Shown: one piece after another, positions 16,123 through 25,648 of the stretch | How the letters are laid out: each line of letters starts with the position of its first letter | How positions within the stretch are numbered: position 1 is the stretch's first letter | Origin: Glaciecola sp047250385 | GTDB lineage: Bacteria > Pseudomonadota > Gammaproteobacteria > Enterobacterales > Alteromonadaceae | NCBI RefSeq assembly: GCF_047250385.1 | Contig: NZ_JBLBVM010000056.1 | Location: 513,348 to 577,347 of the forward strand | Length of the DNA: 64,000 bases | Reading direction: 5' to 3' | Made by a program: the position numbers and the translations under genes | The notes under the pieces: generated by a model | Told to the model about the DNA's origin: nothing | The model's input: only the letters and a program-made list of their open reading frames with translations | Database searches by the model: none

Positions 16123-16151
16123 ACCACATGATACTTATCAGTGTGGTTTTT
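16123..16151 (+). terminator. Attenuator-like hairpin between the efflux genes
   Basis: ACCACATGATA (16123-16133) pairs with TATCA-TGTGGT (16136-16147) with a single bulged G at 16141 and a 2-nt loop, followed directly by TTTTATTTT. It lies 16 bp after the adaptor stop and 40 bp before the pump start, so it could lower transcription of the pump gene or shape the mRNA. Confidence 0.6.
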
Positions 16152-16186
16152 ATTTTCATTTTACAAAAGAATTAGGAAGACAATTT

Positions 16187-19100
16187 ATGGCTGGCTTTTT
16201 CATCGAACGCCCTGTTTTTGCATGGGTTCTTGCCATCATCACAATGCTAACAGGTGTGCTTGCAATTACTTCTCTGCCAGTTGAGCAATATCCTAAAGTG
16301 GCACCGCCAACCGTATCTATCAGTGCGGTTTACCCCGGAGCATCAGCCGAAACAGTTGAAAACTCGGTTACTCAAGTTATTGAACAAAGCCTTTCAGGCA
16401 TCGATAACTTAAGCTACTTTTCATCCAGCAGCGCCAACAATTCTGTCAACATTACTTTGAGCTTTGCACCGGGCACCGACCCTGACATCGCTCAAGTTCA
16501 AACGCAAAATAAAGTACAAGGCATCATTTCATTATTGCCACAGCAAGTGCAACAACAAGGCGTGACGGTTAATAAGTCTAATGCTGCCTTTGCGCTTGTT
16601 ATTGGCTTTTATTCTGATAATGAAGACATAAGCCAATATGATCTAAGTGATCTGTTGGTGTCTCAATTTCGTGATCCCATTTCAAGAATTAACGGTGTCG
16701 GCAGCGTCCGCGTATTTGGTGCACAGCGTTCAATGCGAATTTGGTTGGACCCTGCAAAACTGTACAGTTTTAACTTAACACCTGTTGATGTGCGGAATGC
16801 GGTTACGGTTCAAAATACGGATGTATCCGCGGGACAATTAGGCGGTATGCCTTCAATTGAAGGTCAGCAAATAAACGCTACAATACAAGCACAATCGCGC
16901 CTGAAAACTGTAGAAGATTTTGAGCGAATTGTTTTAAGAGTGAATACTGATGGATCTCAGGTTAGAGTGAGAGATGTCGCCAGAATTGAACTCGGTGCTG
17001 AGTCTTACGATACGATAGTGCGATATAAGCGCAAACCTGCATCAGGCATGGCCGTCAGTTTAGCTACTGGGGCAAATGCACTAAAGACTATAGAGAGAGT
17101 TAAAGCAAGAGTTGATGAACTTAAGACAACCCTTCCCGATGGGGTTCAAGTAGTTTATCCCTTGGACACAGCGCCGTTTATCGAGTTGTCTATAAAATCT
17201 GTTGTTCAAACTCTCATTGAAGCCGTCATTTTAGTGTTTCTGGTAATGCTTTTGTTTTTACAAAACTGGCGAGCGACACTTATCCCGACCATTGCGGTAC
17301 CCGTTGTTTTACTAGGCACTTTTTCAGTGCTCTTTGCTTTTGGCTTCAGTATAAATGTATTAACTATGTTTGCTATGGTCTTGGCGATCGGCTTACTTGT
17401 TGATGATGCAATCGTAGTCGTTGAAAACGTTGAGCGCATAATGGACGAAGAAGGGTTATCTCCTAAAGAGGCAACCAAAAAATCCATGAAACAAATTACT
17501 GGCGCGTTAGTCGGCATCACTGCCGTGTTGTCTGCCGTATTTATTCCGATGGCTTTCTTTAGTGGTTCGGCTGGTGCGATTTATCGTCAGTTTTCAATCA
17601 CTATAGTATCCGCAATGGGCTTTTCCGTACTGGTAGCGATTGTTCTATCACCCTCTTTATGCGCTACATTGTTGAAGCCTCATGATCCAAACAAAGATCG
17701 TAACAAAGGATTCATAGGCTGGTTCAATAGAAGCTTTAACAAAGGTCGTGACGGCTATGAGCAAGCCGCCTCTCACATCGCGAAGCGAGTTAAGCGTTAT
17801 CTCGTAATTTACGGTGCACTTGTAGGCGTTATGGTCATTATTTTTGTTCGATTACCTACTTCATTTTTACCTAGTGAAGATCAGGGAAGTATTTTTGTGC
17901 TCTTAAGCACACCTCCTGGGTCAACAGCACAACGAACTCTAGAGTCGGTAAAACAAGCGGAAGATTTCTTCTTAGATACGCACGGAGACATAACGTCTGA
18001 CATGTTTACCGTTGTAGGTTTTAGCTTTGCAGGCCAAGCACAAAATGCAGCGATGGGTTTTGTTCACTTAGTTGATTGGGATAAACGAGACGATTCCAAT
18101 AGTGCTTTTGCAATTGTTAACCAGGCATACGGTGCGTTTTCGCAAATACAGGATGCTACCGCCTTCCCTATTTTACCGCCGCCTATTCAAGAATTAGGCA
18201 ATGCGACCGGTTTTAACATGCAACTGGTAGATAGAACTGGTGCTGGTCATGAAGCCTTAATGAATGCACGAAATCGCTTGTTAGGCATGGCTGCACAAAA
18301 TCCGAAACTGGCCGGTGTGCGCCCTAATGGCCTATCCGACGTAGCGCAATTCAAGATAGATATCGATAGCGAAAAAGCCTCTGCGCTTGGCTTGCCTTTG
18401 AGCGACATTAATAGTGCTTTACAAATTGCTTGGGGTTCGAGTTACGTGAATGATTTCATTGATAACGGCCGAATTAAACGCGTTTATATGCAAGCTGATG
18501 CTGCGCACAGAATGGTGCCTGAAGACTTACAGAAATGGTACGTGCGTAATAACAATGGCGAAATGGTGGCCTTTAGTGCTTTTGCTACAACGCAATGGAC
18601 GTACGGTTCACCTAAACTTGAACGCTTCAACGGTATATCCTCTGTGAATATTCAAGGTAACCCTGCGCAAGGTATCTCCACAGGTGAGGCGATGGCGGAA
18701 ATGGAACGCATGGTGAGTGAATTGAACGGCGGTTTTGGTGTTGATTGGGCTGGTCTTTCATATGAAGAGAAGGCTGCAGGTTCGCAATCTGGGCAACTTT
18801 ACCTTCTCTCGATTTTAGTCGTTTTCCTATGTTTAGCAGCTTTATATGAAAGTTGGTCAGTGCCCATATCAGTGCTCATGGTTGTTCCACTGGGGATACT
18901 AGGTGCTGTTGTTGCCGCCTTTATTTTCAAACTGCCAAATGATATTTATCTGCAAGTCGCGTTTTTAACAACCGTTGGCTTAGCAGCTAAAAATGCCATA
19001 TTGATTGTTGAATTTGCGAAAGATCAAGTTGAGAAAGGTGTAGATGTATTAAGCGCCGTTTCAATTGCAGCAAAACAACGCTTCAGACCGATTATAATGA

Positions 19101-19273
19101 CATCAATGGCTTTCATACTTGGAGTAACGCCGCTCGCTATATCAAATGGCGCTGGCGCGGCTTCACAGAATGCCATCGGTATCGCCGTGATTGGTGGCAT
19201 GTTCGCAGCCACATTCTTAGCGATATTCTTTGTGCCTATGTTTTTTGTAATGGTTCAAAAGATTACGAAGTAA
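16187..19273 (+). CDS. RND multidrug efflux permease (AcrB/MexB type, HAE1)
   Basis: A 1028-residue inner-membrane proton antiporter, full length for HAE1 pumps. It starts MAGFFIERPVFAWVLAI as AcrB homologues do. Transmembrane helix 4 holds the paired aspartates in GLLVDDAIVVVENVER, and helix 10 holds the coupling lysine in VGLAAKNAILIVEFAK. Two large periplasmic loops (about 30-335 and 560-870) form the porter and docking domains. Expected to export hydrophobic drugs, dyes, detergents or bile-like compounds with the adjacent adaptor. An attenuator-like hairpin lies in the 79-bp spacer and a strong terminator follows. Confidence 0.93.
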   Translation: MAGFFIERPVFAWVLAIITMLTGVLAITSLPVEQYPKVAPPTVSISAVYPGASAETVENSVTQVIEQSLSGIDNLSYFSSSSANNSVNITLSFAPGTDPDIAQVQTQNKVQGIISLLPQQVQQQGVTVNKSNAAFALVIGFYSDNEDISQYDLSDLLVSQFRDPISRINGVGSVRVFGAQRSMRIWLDPAKLYSFNLTPVDVRNAVTVQNTDVSAGQLGGMPSIEGQQINATIQAQSRLKTVEDFERIVLRVNTDGSQVRVRDVARIELGAESYDTIVRYKRKPASGMAVSLATGANALKTIERVKARVDELKTTLPDGVQVVYPLDTAPFIELSIKSVVQTLIEAVILVFLVMLLFLQNWRATLIPTIAVPVVLLGTFSVLFAFGFSINVLTMFAMVLAIGLLVDDAIVVVENVERIMDEEGLSPKEATKKSMKQITGALVGITAVLSAVFIPMAFFSGSAGAIYRQFSITIVSAMGFSVLVAIVLSPSLCATLLKPHDPNKDRNKGFIGWFNRSFNKGRDGYEQAASHIAKRVKRYLVIYGALVGVMVIIFVRLPTSFLPSEDQGSIFVLLSTPPGSTAQRTLESVKQAEDFFLDTHGDITSDMFTVVGFSFAGQAQNAAMGFVHLVDWDKRDDSNSAFAIVNQAYGAFSQIQDATAFPILPPPIQELGNATGFNMQLVDRTGAGHEALMNARNRLLGMAAQNPKLAGVRPNGLSDVAQFKIDIDSEKASALGLPLSDINSALQIAWGSSYVNDFIDNGRIKRVYMQADAAHRMVPEDLQKWYVRNNNGEMVAFSAFATTQWTYGSPKLERFNGISSVNIQGNPAQGISTGEAMAEMERMVSELNGGFGVDWAGLSYEEKAAGSQSGQLYLLSILVVFLCLAALYESWSVPISVLMVVPLGILGAVVAAFIFKLPNDIYLQVAFLTTVGLAAKNAILIVEFAKDQVEKGVDVLSAVSIAAKQRFRPIIMTSMAFILGVTPLAISNGAGAASQNAIGIAVIGGMFAATFLAIFFVPMFFVMVQKITK

Positions 19274-19302
19274 GCTATCTATTAATTAGCAAGAATAAAC
19301 AC

Positions 19303-19342
19303 AAAAGCCGCGAGCAGATACTGATGCTCGCGGCTTTTTTTT
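19303..19342. terminator. Strong bidirectional terminator
   Basis: AAAAGCCGCGAGCA (19303-19316) and TGCTCGCGGCTTTT (19325-19338) form a 14-bp perfect stem with an 8-nt loop and an eight-base T-run. It ends the efflux operon. The A-rich left flank lets it also serve the leftward nitroreductase gene. Confidence 0.9.
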
Positions 19343-19450
19343 AGGACGGAACAAGTACCGTATTTTCGCCAAGTTATTCTATAAACCGCTCTTCTTTAGC
19401 AAGCTGCTCATCAACTAGGGATTTAAAAGAACCTAGAATAATGACTATCA

Positions 19451-20122
19451 CTAAAATCCGTGATAAGTCACAAACTCCTCATTATCAGCTCTTACTGAGC
19501 GCACATCATTCGCAGCGAAGTTTGCATCTGGATAACCCAAGGCGATACAGATCATAATCGCTTCAGTGTCAGGAATTTTGGCATGTTTGTGCACTACATC
19601 CGATTGCATAATGCCCTGACCGTTGATCACACAGCCTAAACCCAGATCCCATGCAGCTAGGACGATGCCGTATGCTAATGAGCCCAAACTAAATTGCGTA
19701 ATTCCGGCTGGCTCTAAAGATTTATCGTAAGTGAGCACAAGAGAAACAGGTGCGTCGAACTGACGGAAGCCTCTCATCATCCACTCCATGCGTTTCTCTT
19801 TATCTTCTCGACCAATTCCCATTACTTCGAATAGTTGAATAGCAACGTCGACTTGGCGTTTACGATGTATGCCTTCGTAATCTTCTTTGTATGGAAAGTC
19901 TCGTACATGTGGTTTTCCAGCTAATGTATTCTTCGTATTGTCTTCACGTATTCTGTCTAGAACATCCCCAGTGACTGCATGCACTTTCCACGTTTGCGTG
20001 TTGTAAGATGACGGCGCCCACTTGGCAGTATTGATGATTCTATCAACAAGCTCTTTGGATACAGGCTGTTTAGTAAACCCTCGAACACTTTTTCGAGAGG
20101 CGGCAAATTCTGCAAAGTTCAT
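19451..20122 (-). CDS. Nitroreductase-family FMN oxidoreductase
   Basis: A 223-residue flavoprotein. FMN/phosphate contacts are visible in the N-terminal SRKSVRGF and WAPSSYNTQTWK, and the late AWDLGLGCVINGQGI and CIALGYPDAN are typical of the fold. Family members use NAD(P)H to reduce nitroaromatics, quinones or enones as dimers; the physiological substrate is unknown. It lies beside the multidrug pump, convergent with it and separated by a bidirectional terminator, so both may serve xenobiotic resistance without forming an operon. Confidence 0.88.
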   Translation of the reverse strand: MNFAEFAASRKSVRGFTKQPVSKELVDRIINTAKWAPSSYNTQTWKVHAVTGDVLDRIREDNTKNTLAGKPHVRDFPYKEDYEGIHRKRQVDVAIQLFEVMGIGREDKEKRMEWMMRGFRQFDAPVSLVLTYDKSLEPAGITQFSLGSLAYGIVLAAWDLGLGCVINGQGIMQSDVVHKHAKIPDTEAIMICIALGYPDANFAANDVRSVRADNEEFVTYHGF

Positions 20123-20258
20123 AGAGACCTTAAGTCGTTAGTTTCTTTATTTAAGTAAACACTACAATTACTCGATTTAATAGTTAATGATTGATATCTA
20201 CCATTGCTTTTTTTGATAATATTCAATAATTAAGCTAAATATTGAAGGACGCTCGGCT

Positions 20259-21515
20259 ATGTCATTTGACACTTTAGGCTTGTGTGATGCACTGTTGCAG
20301 ACTGTCGCTGAACAAGGCTATACAATACCCACGCCGATTCAGCTTGAAGCCATACCGGTGATCCTGAGTCAACGCGATACCGTCGCTATCGCGCAAACAG
20401 GAACAGGTAAAACGGCCGCTTTTACTTTGCCAATTGTGCATCTTCTAGCAAAAACACAGGATTCGAATAAGCATTTACTGCGCGCGCTGATAATAACGCC
20501 TACCAGAGAGCTCGCAGCTCAAGTTGAGAAAAGCGTTCAGAATTATAGTCAGCAACTCAATATTCGCTCAACCGCGGTTTACGGTGGTGTAAGAATTGAA
20601 CCGCAAATAGCGCTGCTGCAAGAAGGCTTAGATGTGCTTGTTGCTACTCCCGGACGATTGATAGATCTGTATAAGCAAAAAGCCGTTAACTTTGAGCATC
20701 TCGAAGTACTGGTGTTAGATGAAGCCGATCGTATGTTGGATTTAGGCTTCATCGATGACATTCGCCACATTCAAACCTTACTGCCGAGTGAACGACAAAC
20801 TTTGATGTTTTCAGCCACTTTTTCAAAAGCCATCAAATCGCTCGCGAAAAGCATGATGGATAAACCGGTGCTACTTGAAGTGTCATCCGCGAACAGCACC
20901 GTCAAGACAGTAAAACAGCATTTATACCATGTAGATAAGGAACGAAAATCTGAGGTCTTACTTCACCTAATCAAAAACAATAATTGGCAACAAGTATTGG
21001 TCTTCAGCAAAACCAAGAATGGGGCTGATAGTTTAGCCTTAGAACTAAAAAGTGCTGGCATTACTGCAGAGTCAATACATTCAAACAGAAGCCAACATGC
21101 CCGCACCGGCGCATTAGAAGGCTTTAAAAATGGTGAGCTTAATGTACTTGTCGCTACTGATATCGCTTCAAGGGGAATTGATATCAATGAGCTTCCTTAT
21201 GTGGTGAATTTTGATCTCCCCTACGTCGCTGAAGACTATGTGCATCGTATTGGCCGCACAGGTCGCGCAGGTACATTAGGTTTGGCGATTAGTCTTTATT
21301 GTGAAGATGAATCAAAGCAGCTGCGTACTATTGAGCGTGTTACGGGACATAATTTCAAGCGCGAAATTCTTGCTGGCTTTGAGCCAAGTAAACCCGCAGT
21401 AAAAGTATCACCTGCAAAGGACTATATTAATGAGCTATACGGAAACTTCGAGGCTGACGAACAATCTAAGCGCAAAGGAAAAGGACAGAAACGAAAAGGC
21501 CGAAGAAGAAAATAG
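20259..21515 (+). CDS. rhlE: DEAD-box ATP-dependent RNA helicase, RhlE type
   Basis: A 418-residue helicase with motifs in order: Q motif (YTIPTPIQLEAIP), Walker A AQTGTGKTA (45-53), PTRELA, TPGR, DEAD, SAT, ARGID-type SRGIDI, and HRIGRTGR. After the core comes a short extension ending in a basic tail (KRKGKGQKRKGRRRK) that probably grips RNA. Length and the short basic tail fit RhlE, which aids ribosome assembly and RNA decay; SrmB or another DEAD-box paralogue is possible. The stop is followed by about 150 bp of AT-rich spacer before the next gene. Confidence 0.87.
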   Translation: MSFDTLGLCDALLQTVAEQGYTIPTPIQLEAIPVILSQRDTVAIAQTGTGKTAAFTLPIVHLLAKTQDSNKHLLRALIITPTRELAAQVEKSVQNYSQQLNIRSTAVYGGVRIEPQIALLQEGLDVLVATPGRLIDLYKQKAVNFEHLEVLVLDEADRMLDLGFIDDIRHIQTLLPSERQTLMFSATFSKAIKSLAKSMMDKPVLLEVSSANSTVKTVKQHLYHVDKERKSEVLLHLIKNNNWQQVLVFSKTKNGADSLALELKSAGITAESIHSNRSQHARTGALEGFKNGELNVLVATDIASRGIDINELPYVVNFDLPYVAEDYVHRIGRTGRAGTLGLAISLYCEDESKQLRTIERVTGHNFKREILAGFEPSKPAVKVSPAKDYINELYGNFEADEQSKRKGKGQKRKGRRRK

Positions 21516-21665
21516 TTGTACATAAAAAATACAATTGGAAAAAATGAATATATCGTTGTATTGTAATTAAATAATGACAAAAGAGTTGATAATCTAAAAT
21601 TTCGAGTTAGTTATACGTATAAGTTGTTGTGTATTCGATTGAGTTTAAAATGGAGCATGACAACT

Positions 21666-23486
21666 ATGAGTATCGATCTAACAATATTTGCAATTAATTC
21701 ACTTGTTCGTTTAGGTAAAAGTGGCATGGATGCATATGATGCAGCCGCTCGAAACGAAGACATTCTATTTCCAAACCTAAAACAAATACGCTTAGACTTC
21801 CCCGCATCAATTGATCACTACTTTAACTTAGCACATAACCGTCACTATGTTAGAGGCGATGATGCCCCTTATTCTCAGCACTGGTTTTTTGATGGTCAAT
21901 ACTCAAGACCAAAGGAAGATGCGCAATCACTTGATGCTTTGATGATCCTCGCTACTCAAATTGAAGCTAAGAAAGGCAAAACCTTTATGGTGAGTAGAAC
22001 CGGCCCCGCGGCAATATTGGTAAAAACATGGAAAGAAGGGAATCAACCTCTAAGTCCAATGGCTAGAATTGCACTCGTTGGCGCTGATGTAGCGCTTGAA
22101 TACGTGGGAAATAATACAGGCAGTGTGGGCGGAGGAAACGGTGCAAAATTGATTTCAGCTTATGCCAAAAGCTTGGCCGATCAATTACCAAACGATGGCA
22201 ACCTAAGTTCAAAGGATAAGGTTCGAGAAACGCTCAGCGGCATTCTTCTGAGAGCAGGCTTTGACACCATTGCAAAACACCCGAATTGGGTTACCAATGA
22301 AGATCACTTGGTCGCTCTCATCAAATCAACGGTTGACCCATTGACCGAAGCATTTCCACTCGACACTGACTCTCAGGTTGTTGAATTCGAAGCCCTACAA
22401 AACGTTTTAATGGGCCCCGCGGCAGATGCTTTGCTAAATACTTTAGCCGAGCATCAATCTGCATTCCTAGGCACCGACTTCGCTCCAGATAAGGCACTTG
22501 GCGCCATCACTAAGGCGCTTTTCGTAAATGCTAAAGAAATTGGTTTAGATAATCAATTTAGTAAGCAAGGTTTAGTAAGCCTTTACAAGGCCAGTTTGGA
22601 AGTTGTGGCAACACAGCCTTCCCTATTCTTTGACAACGACGGCAGTGCAAAAGAACAGCTTATCAGCGATGCATTTTCATCCATGGCTGGAGTACTTAGC
22701 AAAGCAGAGTATCCATTTGACCGGCAAACGGGTGTTGATCTAGCGAAAGTATCAATGGCAGCAATGAGTAAGAACCTCGCTAAATTTGCCGACAATAACA
22801 AACCTTGGGAACAAACTTCTGCCGCCATTCTCAGCAATATGATGGATACGATGCTTCCCATCATTGGTAAAAAAGGCGCTCTCAAAGATGTCTTCTCGGA
22901 AGCACAGTTATTTGAATATGGGCGCATAATGCTAATCCAAATGAGTAAGTCCCCCTCAATGTTAGTGCACAAAGATAAAGAGGTTTACTCAGGACTTGTG
23001 GTCGCCATGGCAAGCGCTATGTCGGCAGATAAAAAATTACTCCTAAGCAGCGATGACTGGCTTAAAATTGTCGCTGTCGCGGCTCAAGAAGCAGCTACGA
23101 ATCCAATGAGGTTATTCGACCTTGACCCAGACCCCCCTAAAGAAGTGCTTGCTGGCGAGTTGATGAAAGTAATGTTAGACGCCGCAGCAGAATTCGCTAC
23201 AACTCAAGGCAATAAGTCAGTTTTATTCGGACAGGTGCTCGCCGACACTATGGAGATACTATTAAGCGCTTGCTCCGGTAATGTCAGTGCCGCCCGAGCA
23301 AAAATTAGCAAAATCAAAAAAGTTATGAAGAAGATAAATGTGTTTATGTCAACTCGGCACGAAAAATTCGGAAGCAAAGAATTCTTGGTGATATTCCGTC
23401 GTTTGCTTGAAAACACATTGGACAACCTCGATGTCCCGCAACTAACAGATGACTTCGTCATTGGCTTACTAAAAGGACAAAACTAA
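21666..23486 (+). CDS. Large soluble helical protein of unknown function
   Basis: I do not recognise this 606-residue protein. It has no signal peptide or membrane helix and looks all-helical, with repeated stretches around small-residue helices (for example LLNTLAEHQSAFLG, SMAAMSKNLAKFAD, VVAMASAMSADKKLL) spread over residues ~150-560. These could be degenerate alpha-solenoid repeats. A distinctive FDLDPDPPKEV lies near residue 500. Start at ATG 21666 because GGAG (21652-21655) is 10 nt away; in-frame TTG and ATG codons between 21624 and 21657 have poor spacing. The stop overlaps the next ATG, so it is translationally coupled to a lipoprotein gene: a two-gene unit. Confidence 0.75.
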   Translation: MSIDLTIFAINSLVRLGKSGMDAYDAAARNEDILFPNLKQIRLDFPASIDHYFNLAHNRHYVRGDDAPYSQHWFFDGQYSRPKEDAQSLDALMILATQIEAKKGKTFMVSRTGPAAILVKTWKEGNQPLSPMARIALVGADVALEYVGNNTGSVGGGNGAKLISAYAKSLADQLPNDGNLSSKDKVRETLSGILLRAGFDTIAKHPNWVTNEDHLVALIKSTVDPLTEAFPLDTDSQVVEFEALQNVLMGPAADALLNTLAEHQSAFLGTDFAPDKALGAITKALFVNAKEIGLDNQFSKQGLVSLYKASLEVVATQPSLFFDNDGSAKEQLISDAFSSMAGVLSKAEYPFDRQTGVDLAKVSMAAMSKNLAKFADNNKPWEQTSAAILSNMMDTMLPIIGKKGALKDVFSEAQLFEYGRIMLIQMSKSPSMLVHKDKEVYSGLVVAMASAMSADKKLLLSSDDWLKIVAVAAQEAATNPMRLFDLDPDPPKEVLAGELMKVMLDAAAEFATTQGNKSVLFGQVLADTMEILLSACSGNVSAARAKISKIKKVMKKINVFMSTRHEKFGSKEFLVIFRRLLENTLDNLDVPQLTDDFVIGLLKGQN

Positions 23487-24268
23487 TGATTAATAAAATC
23501 AAACTGCTATTAATTTTACCGGTCGTTCTCTTGCTGGCTTCCTGTAATGCATTGAAAATTAGTGAAGCAAACCAAGCCTTGTCTAATCATTATTTCGCCA
23601 AGGAAAGTGCGCGAGAAAAATTTGAAAATGATAAAACGACGGTGAGCAATTTGGCGATTATAGAAAGCATGAGCTTAGCCCTTCAAGATTTAGCCATCGA
23701 GACAAAACAACGCGCTGATGAAGAGAGCGATGTTAAGAATCGTATCGCCTTCTATCGTATTTCAGCCACCGCAGCTTGGCAATCAGGAACTTTAAAAGCC
23801 TCTGATTTTTCCACACAAGGTCATAAATTATGTCAAAGCGAGAAAGGCATAGAAGAAATGAATGTGCATTGCGGCATGCTTGCATTTATCCCTTTATTTT
23901 CATCGGTTGATAAAAATACCGACAGAGTGCATTCATTGGAAATGCGCATAAAAGCCGCGAAAAAAGCAAGAGATACGGAAGCCTTAAAACCCCTTCAAAC
24001 AGAAGCTCAAGCAATATTTGATGAATATAAAACCGCTCTTTCTGCTGGCATTATTACAAAAAAAGCCATTACCAACTATCAATTAAGCGATGGCTTTATT
24101 GCTCAAGTAGACGCTAATCTGCGCGATATCGCTTGCAATAAACTAAGTCAAACAAACGCCCTGCTATCTCAAGCAAATGGGATGAGCGTGCCAAATGAAA
24201 GCATCATTTCAGAGATGAAGGAGCAGCTTGGTACAGACATTGTTGGAGATTGCAGTGCGGCGATATAG
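23486..24268 (+). CDS. Lipoprotein of unknown function, coupled to the preceding gene
   Basis: A 260-residue protein. The signal MINKIKLLLILPVVLLLASC carries a lipobox with Cys20. The rest is helical, with four Cys in the second half (HKLCQSEK, NVHCGML, DIACNKL, GDCSAAI) that could form disulfides in the periplasm. No family is recognised. It starts inside the stop codon of the 606-residue gene (TAATG), so a joint task is likely, perhaps a periplasmic sensor or anchor with a cytosolic partner, though nothing in the sequence fixes which. No terminator is obvious after it. Confidence 0.75.
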   Translation: MINKIKLLLILPVVLLLASCNALKISEANQALSNHYFAKESAREKFENDKTTVSNLAIIESMSLALQDLAIETKQRADEESDVKNRIAFYRISATAAWQSGTLKASDFSTQGHKLCQSEKGIEEMNVHCGMLAFIPLFSSVDKNTDRVHSLEMRIKAAKKARDTEALKPLQTEAQAIFDEYKTALSAGIITKKAITNYQLSDGFIAQVDANLRDIACNKLSQTNALLSQANGMSVPNESIISEMKEQLGTDIVGDCSAAI

Positions 24269-24422
24269 GCTGATTTTGTCTAGATATAGCTTCACGGTAA
24301 AGCTGTTAGGTTTAGATTATAGCTAAGAAGATAAGCTAAAAAGATAAGCTGAAAATCTTAGCGTCGTTGTTTAAGATAGCGGCGTATTGATTCAAGACTT
24401 ATACCCATGCGACTTAAGCTAA

Positions 24423-25370
24423 CTAGTTAGTATTTTGATGCGCTTTGTTTATCAATGCTTTGTTAGCTATCCGATTAGTCCAAAGCGCTCCCAACATAGC
24501 CAGTAAGAAACCGGGAATAGCTAATAACTTAGGCACTTCATCAGCGACTAACCAAGCTATAAGCGCGCCGACAGCAGGCACCATAAACATGATCGAGGCA
24601 ACTTTTGCAATCGATCCCTGCCTGACCATTGAAAACATCAATAAAATGCCAACAATAGAATTTCCCAAAACAAGGAATGAAATCGCGCCCCAAAACGGTA
24701 GCGTGCTCTCAAATACCAAGCCTTCAAATATCAGCGCAATCGGAATTGAAACAGCAGAGGCAAAAGCGTATTGGATCCATGTAGCCACAATTGGATGAAC
24801 ACCCAATTTACGTTGTTTTTCTATCACTTGACCAATTGACAGGCCCACCACCGCGGTAAAGCCTAAAATTGCGCCCAATAGGTAACCTTCATTTCCTTGC
24901 ATATCCACGCCAATAATTAGCATCGCTCCCAATAAGCCAAGAGACAGACTTGCCCAAATGTTCCACGCAGGAATTTTTCGAGCCAATAATGCGCTAGCAA
25001 TAATCACTAAAACAGGCTGAGAAGCAGCAAACAAAGCCATAATGCTAGCGCTAGCACCCAACTTCATCCCCACATAAATACTGCCAAAATGGCCAATATG
25101 TAAGAATAAGCCAGTGCCCATAAGCGCGTAAGATTGTTTAAAGTTTGGTATAGGCAATCGCATTAAAATGACAAAAGGCGTGAGCGCCAAAAATGCACCG
25201 AAGAAGCGAAATGCCAGTAGGTTTAAGGGTTGAGTATATTCCAGTGCTAATTTCCCCATGGCATAGCCAGCGCTCCAGACAAGCAAAAACATTATTGGAT
25301 ATAGGGGTTTTAGTTTAAGAAGCACAAGCATCTCGTGAGTGAAAATGGATGTTCTGATGCTAGCATGCAT
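24423..25370 (-). CDS. EamA/DMT-superfamily membrane transporter
   Basis: A 315-residue protein with about ten membrane helices arranged as two five-helix EamA repeats (first repeat ~25-150, second ~165-300). Typical pieces are LLAFRFFGAF, ASASIMALFAASQPVLVII and ASIMFMVPAVGALIAWLV. It should be an inner-membrane exporter of small metabolites or amino acids; substrate not predictable. The start may be the internal ATG at 25331 (MLVLLKLKPLYPIMF), which matches relatives better; neither site has a clear ribosome-binding sequence. Monocistronic, divergent from prpE. Confidence 0.83.
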   Translation of the reverse strand: MHASIRTSIFTHEMLVLLKLKPLYPIMFLLVWSAGYAMGKLALEYTQPLNLLAFRFFGAFLALTPFVILMRLPIPNFKQSYALMGTGLFLHIGHFGSIYVGMKLGASASIMALFAASQPVLVIIASALLARKIPAWNIWASLSLGLLGAMLIIGVDMQGNEGYLLGAILGFTAVVGLSIGQVIEKQRKLGVHPIVATWIQYAFASAVSIPIALIFEGLVFESTLPFWGAISFLVLGNSIVGILLMFSMVRQGSIAKVASIMFMVPAVGALIAWLVADEVPKLLAIPGFLLAMLGALWTNRIANKALINKAHQNTN

Positions 25371-25648
25371 TTCACAAACGTATGAGCCATTCTTGAGTCT
25401 CGGACACTCGACTATAGTCTTATGAATTGCTAAATCGGGCGGTGAAATTATTTATTATCTCCTTAAGTCATTTCCGCTCAGTAAGGACGAGAGAATAACA
25501 ATGTAAAACTGAAGTCGCATATCTCCTTGCATCACTTTGCATTAGTCTATGTTTTAAATTAAAGCGCATTCAATCAATAGCGCTGGTGATAGGAAGCAGG
25601 AATGCCACTGCTACGGTCATTTGAAATTATAATAAAAGGTAACTCAGC

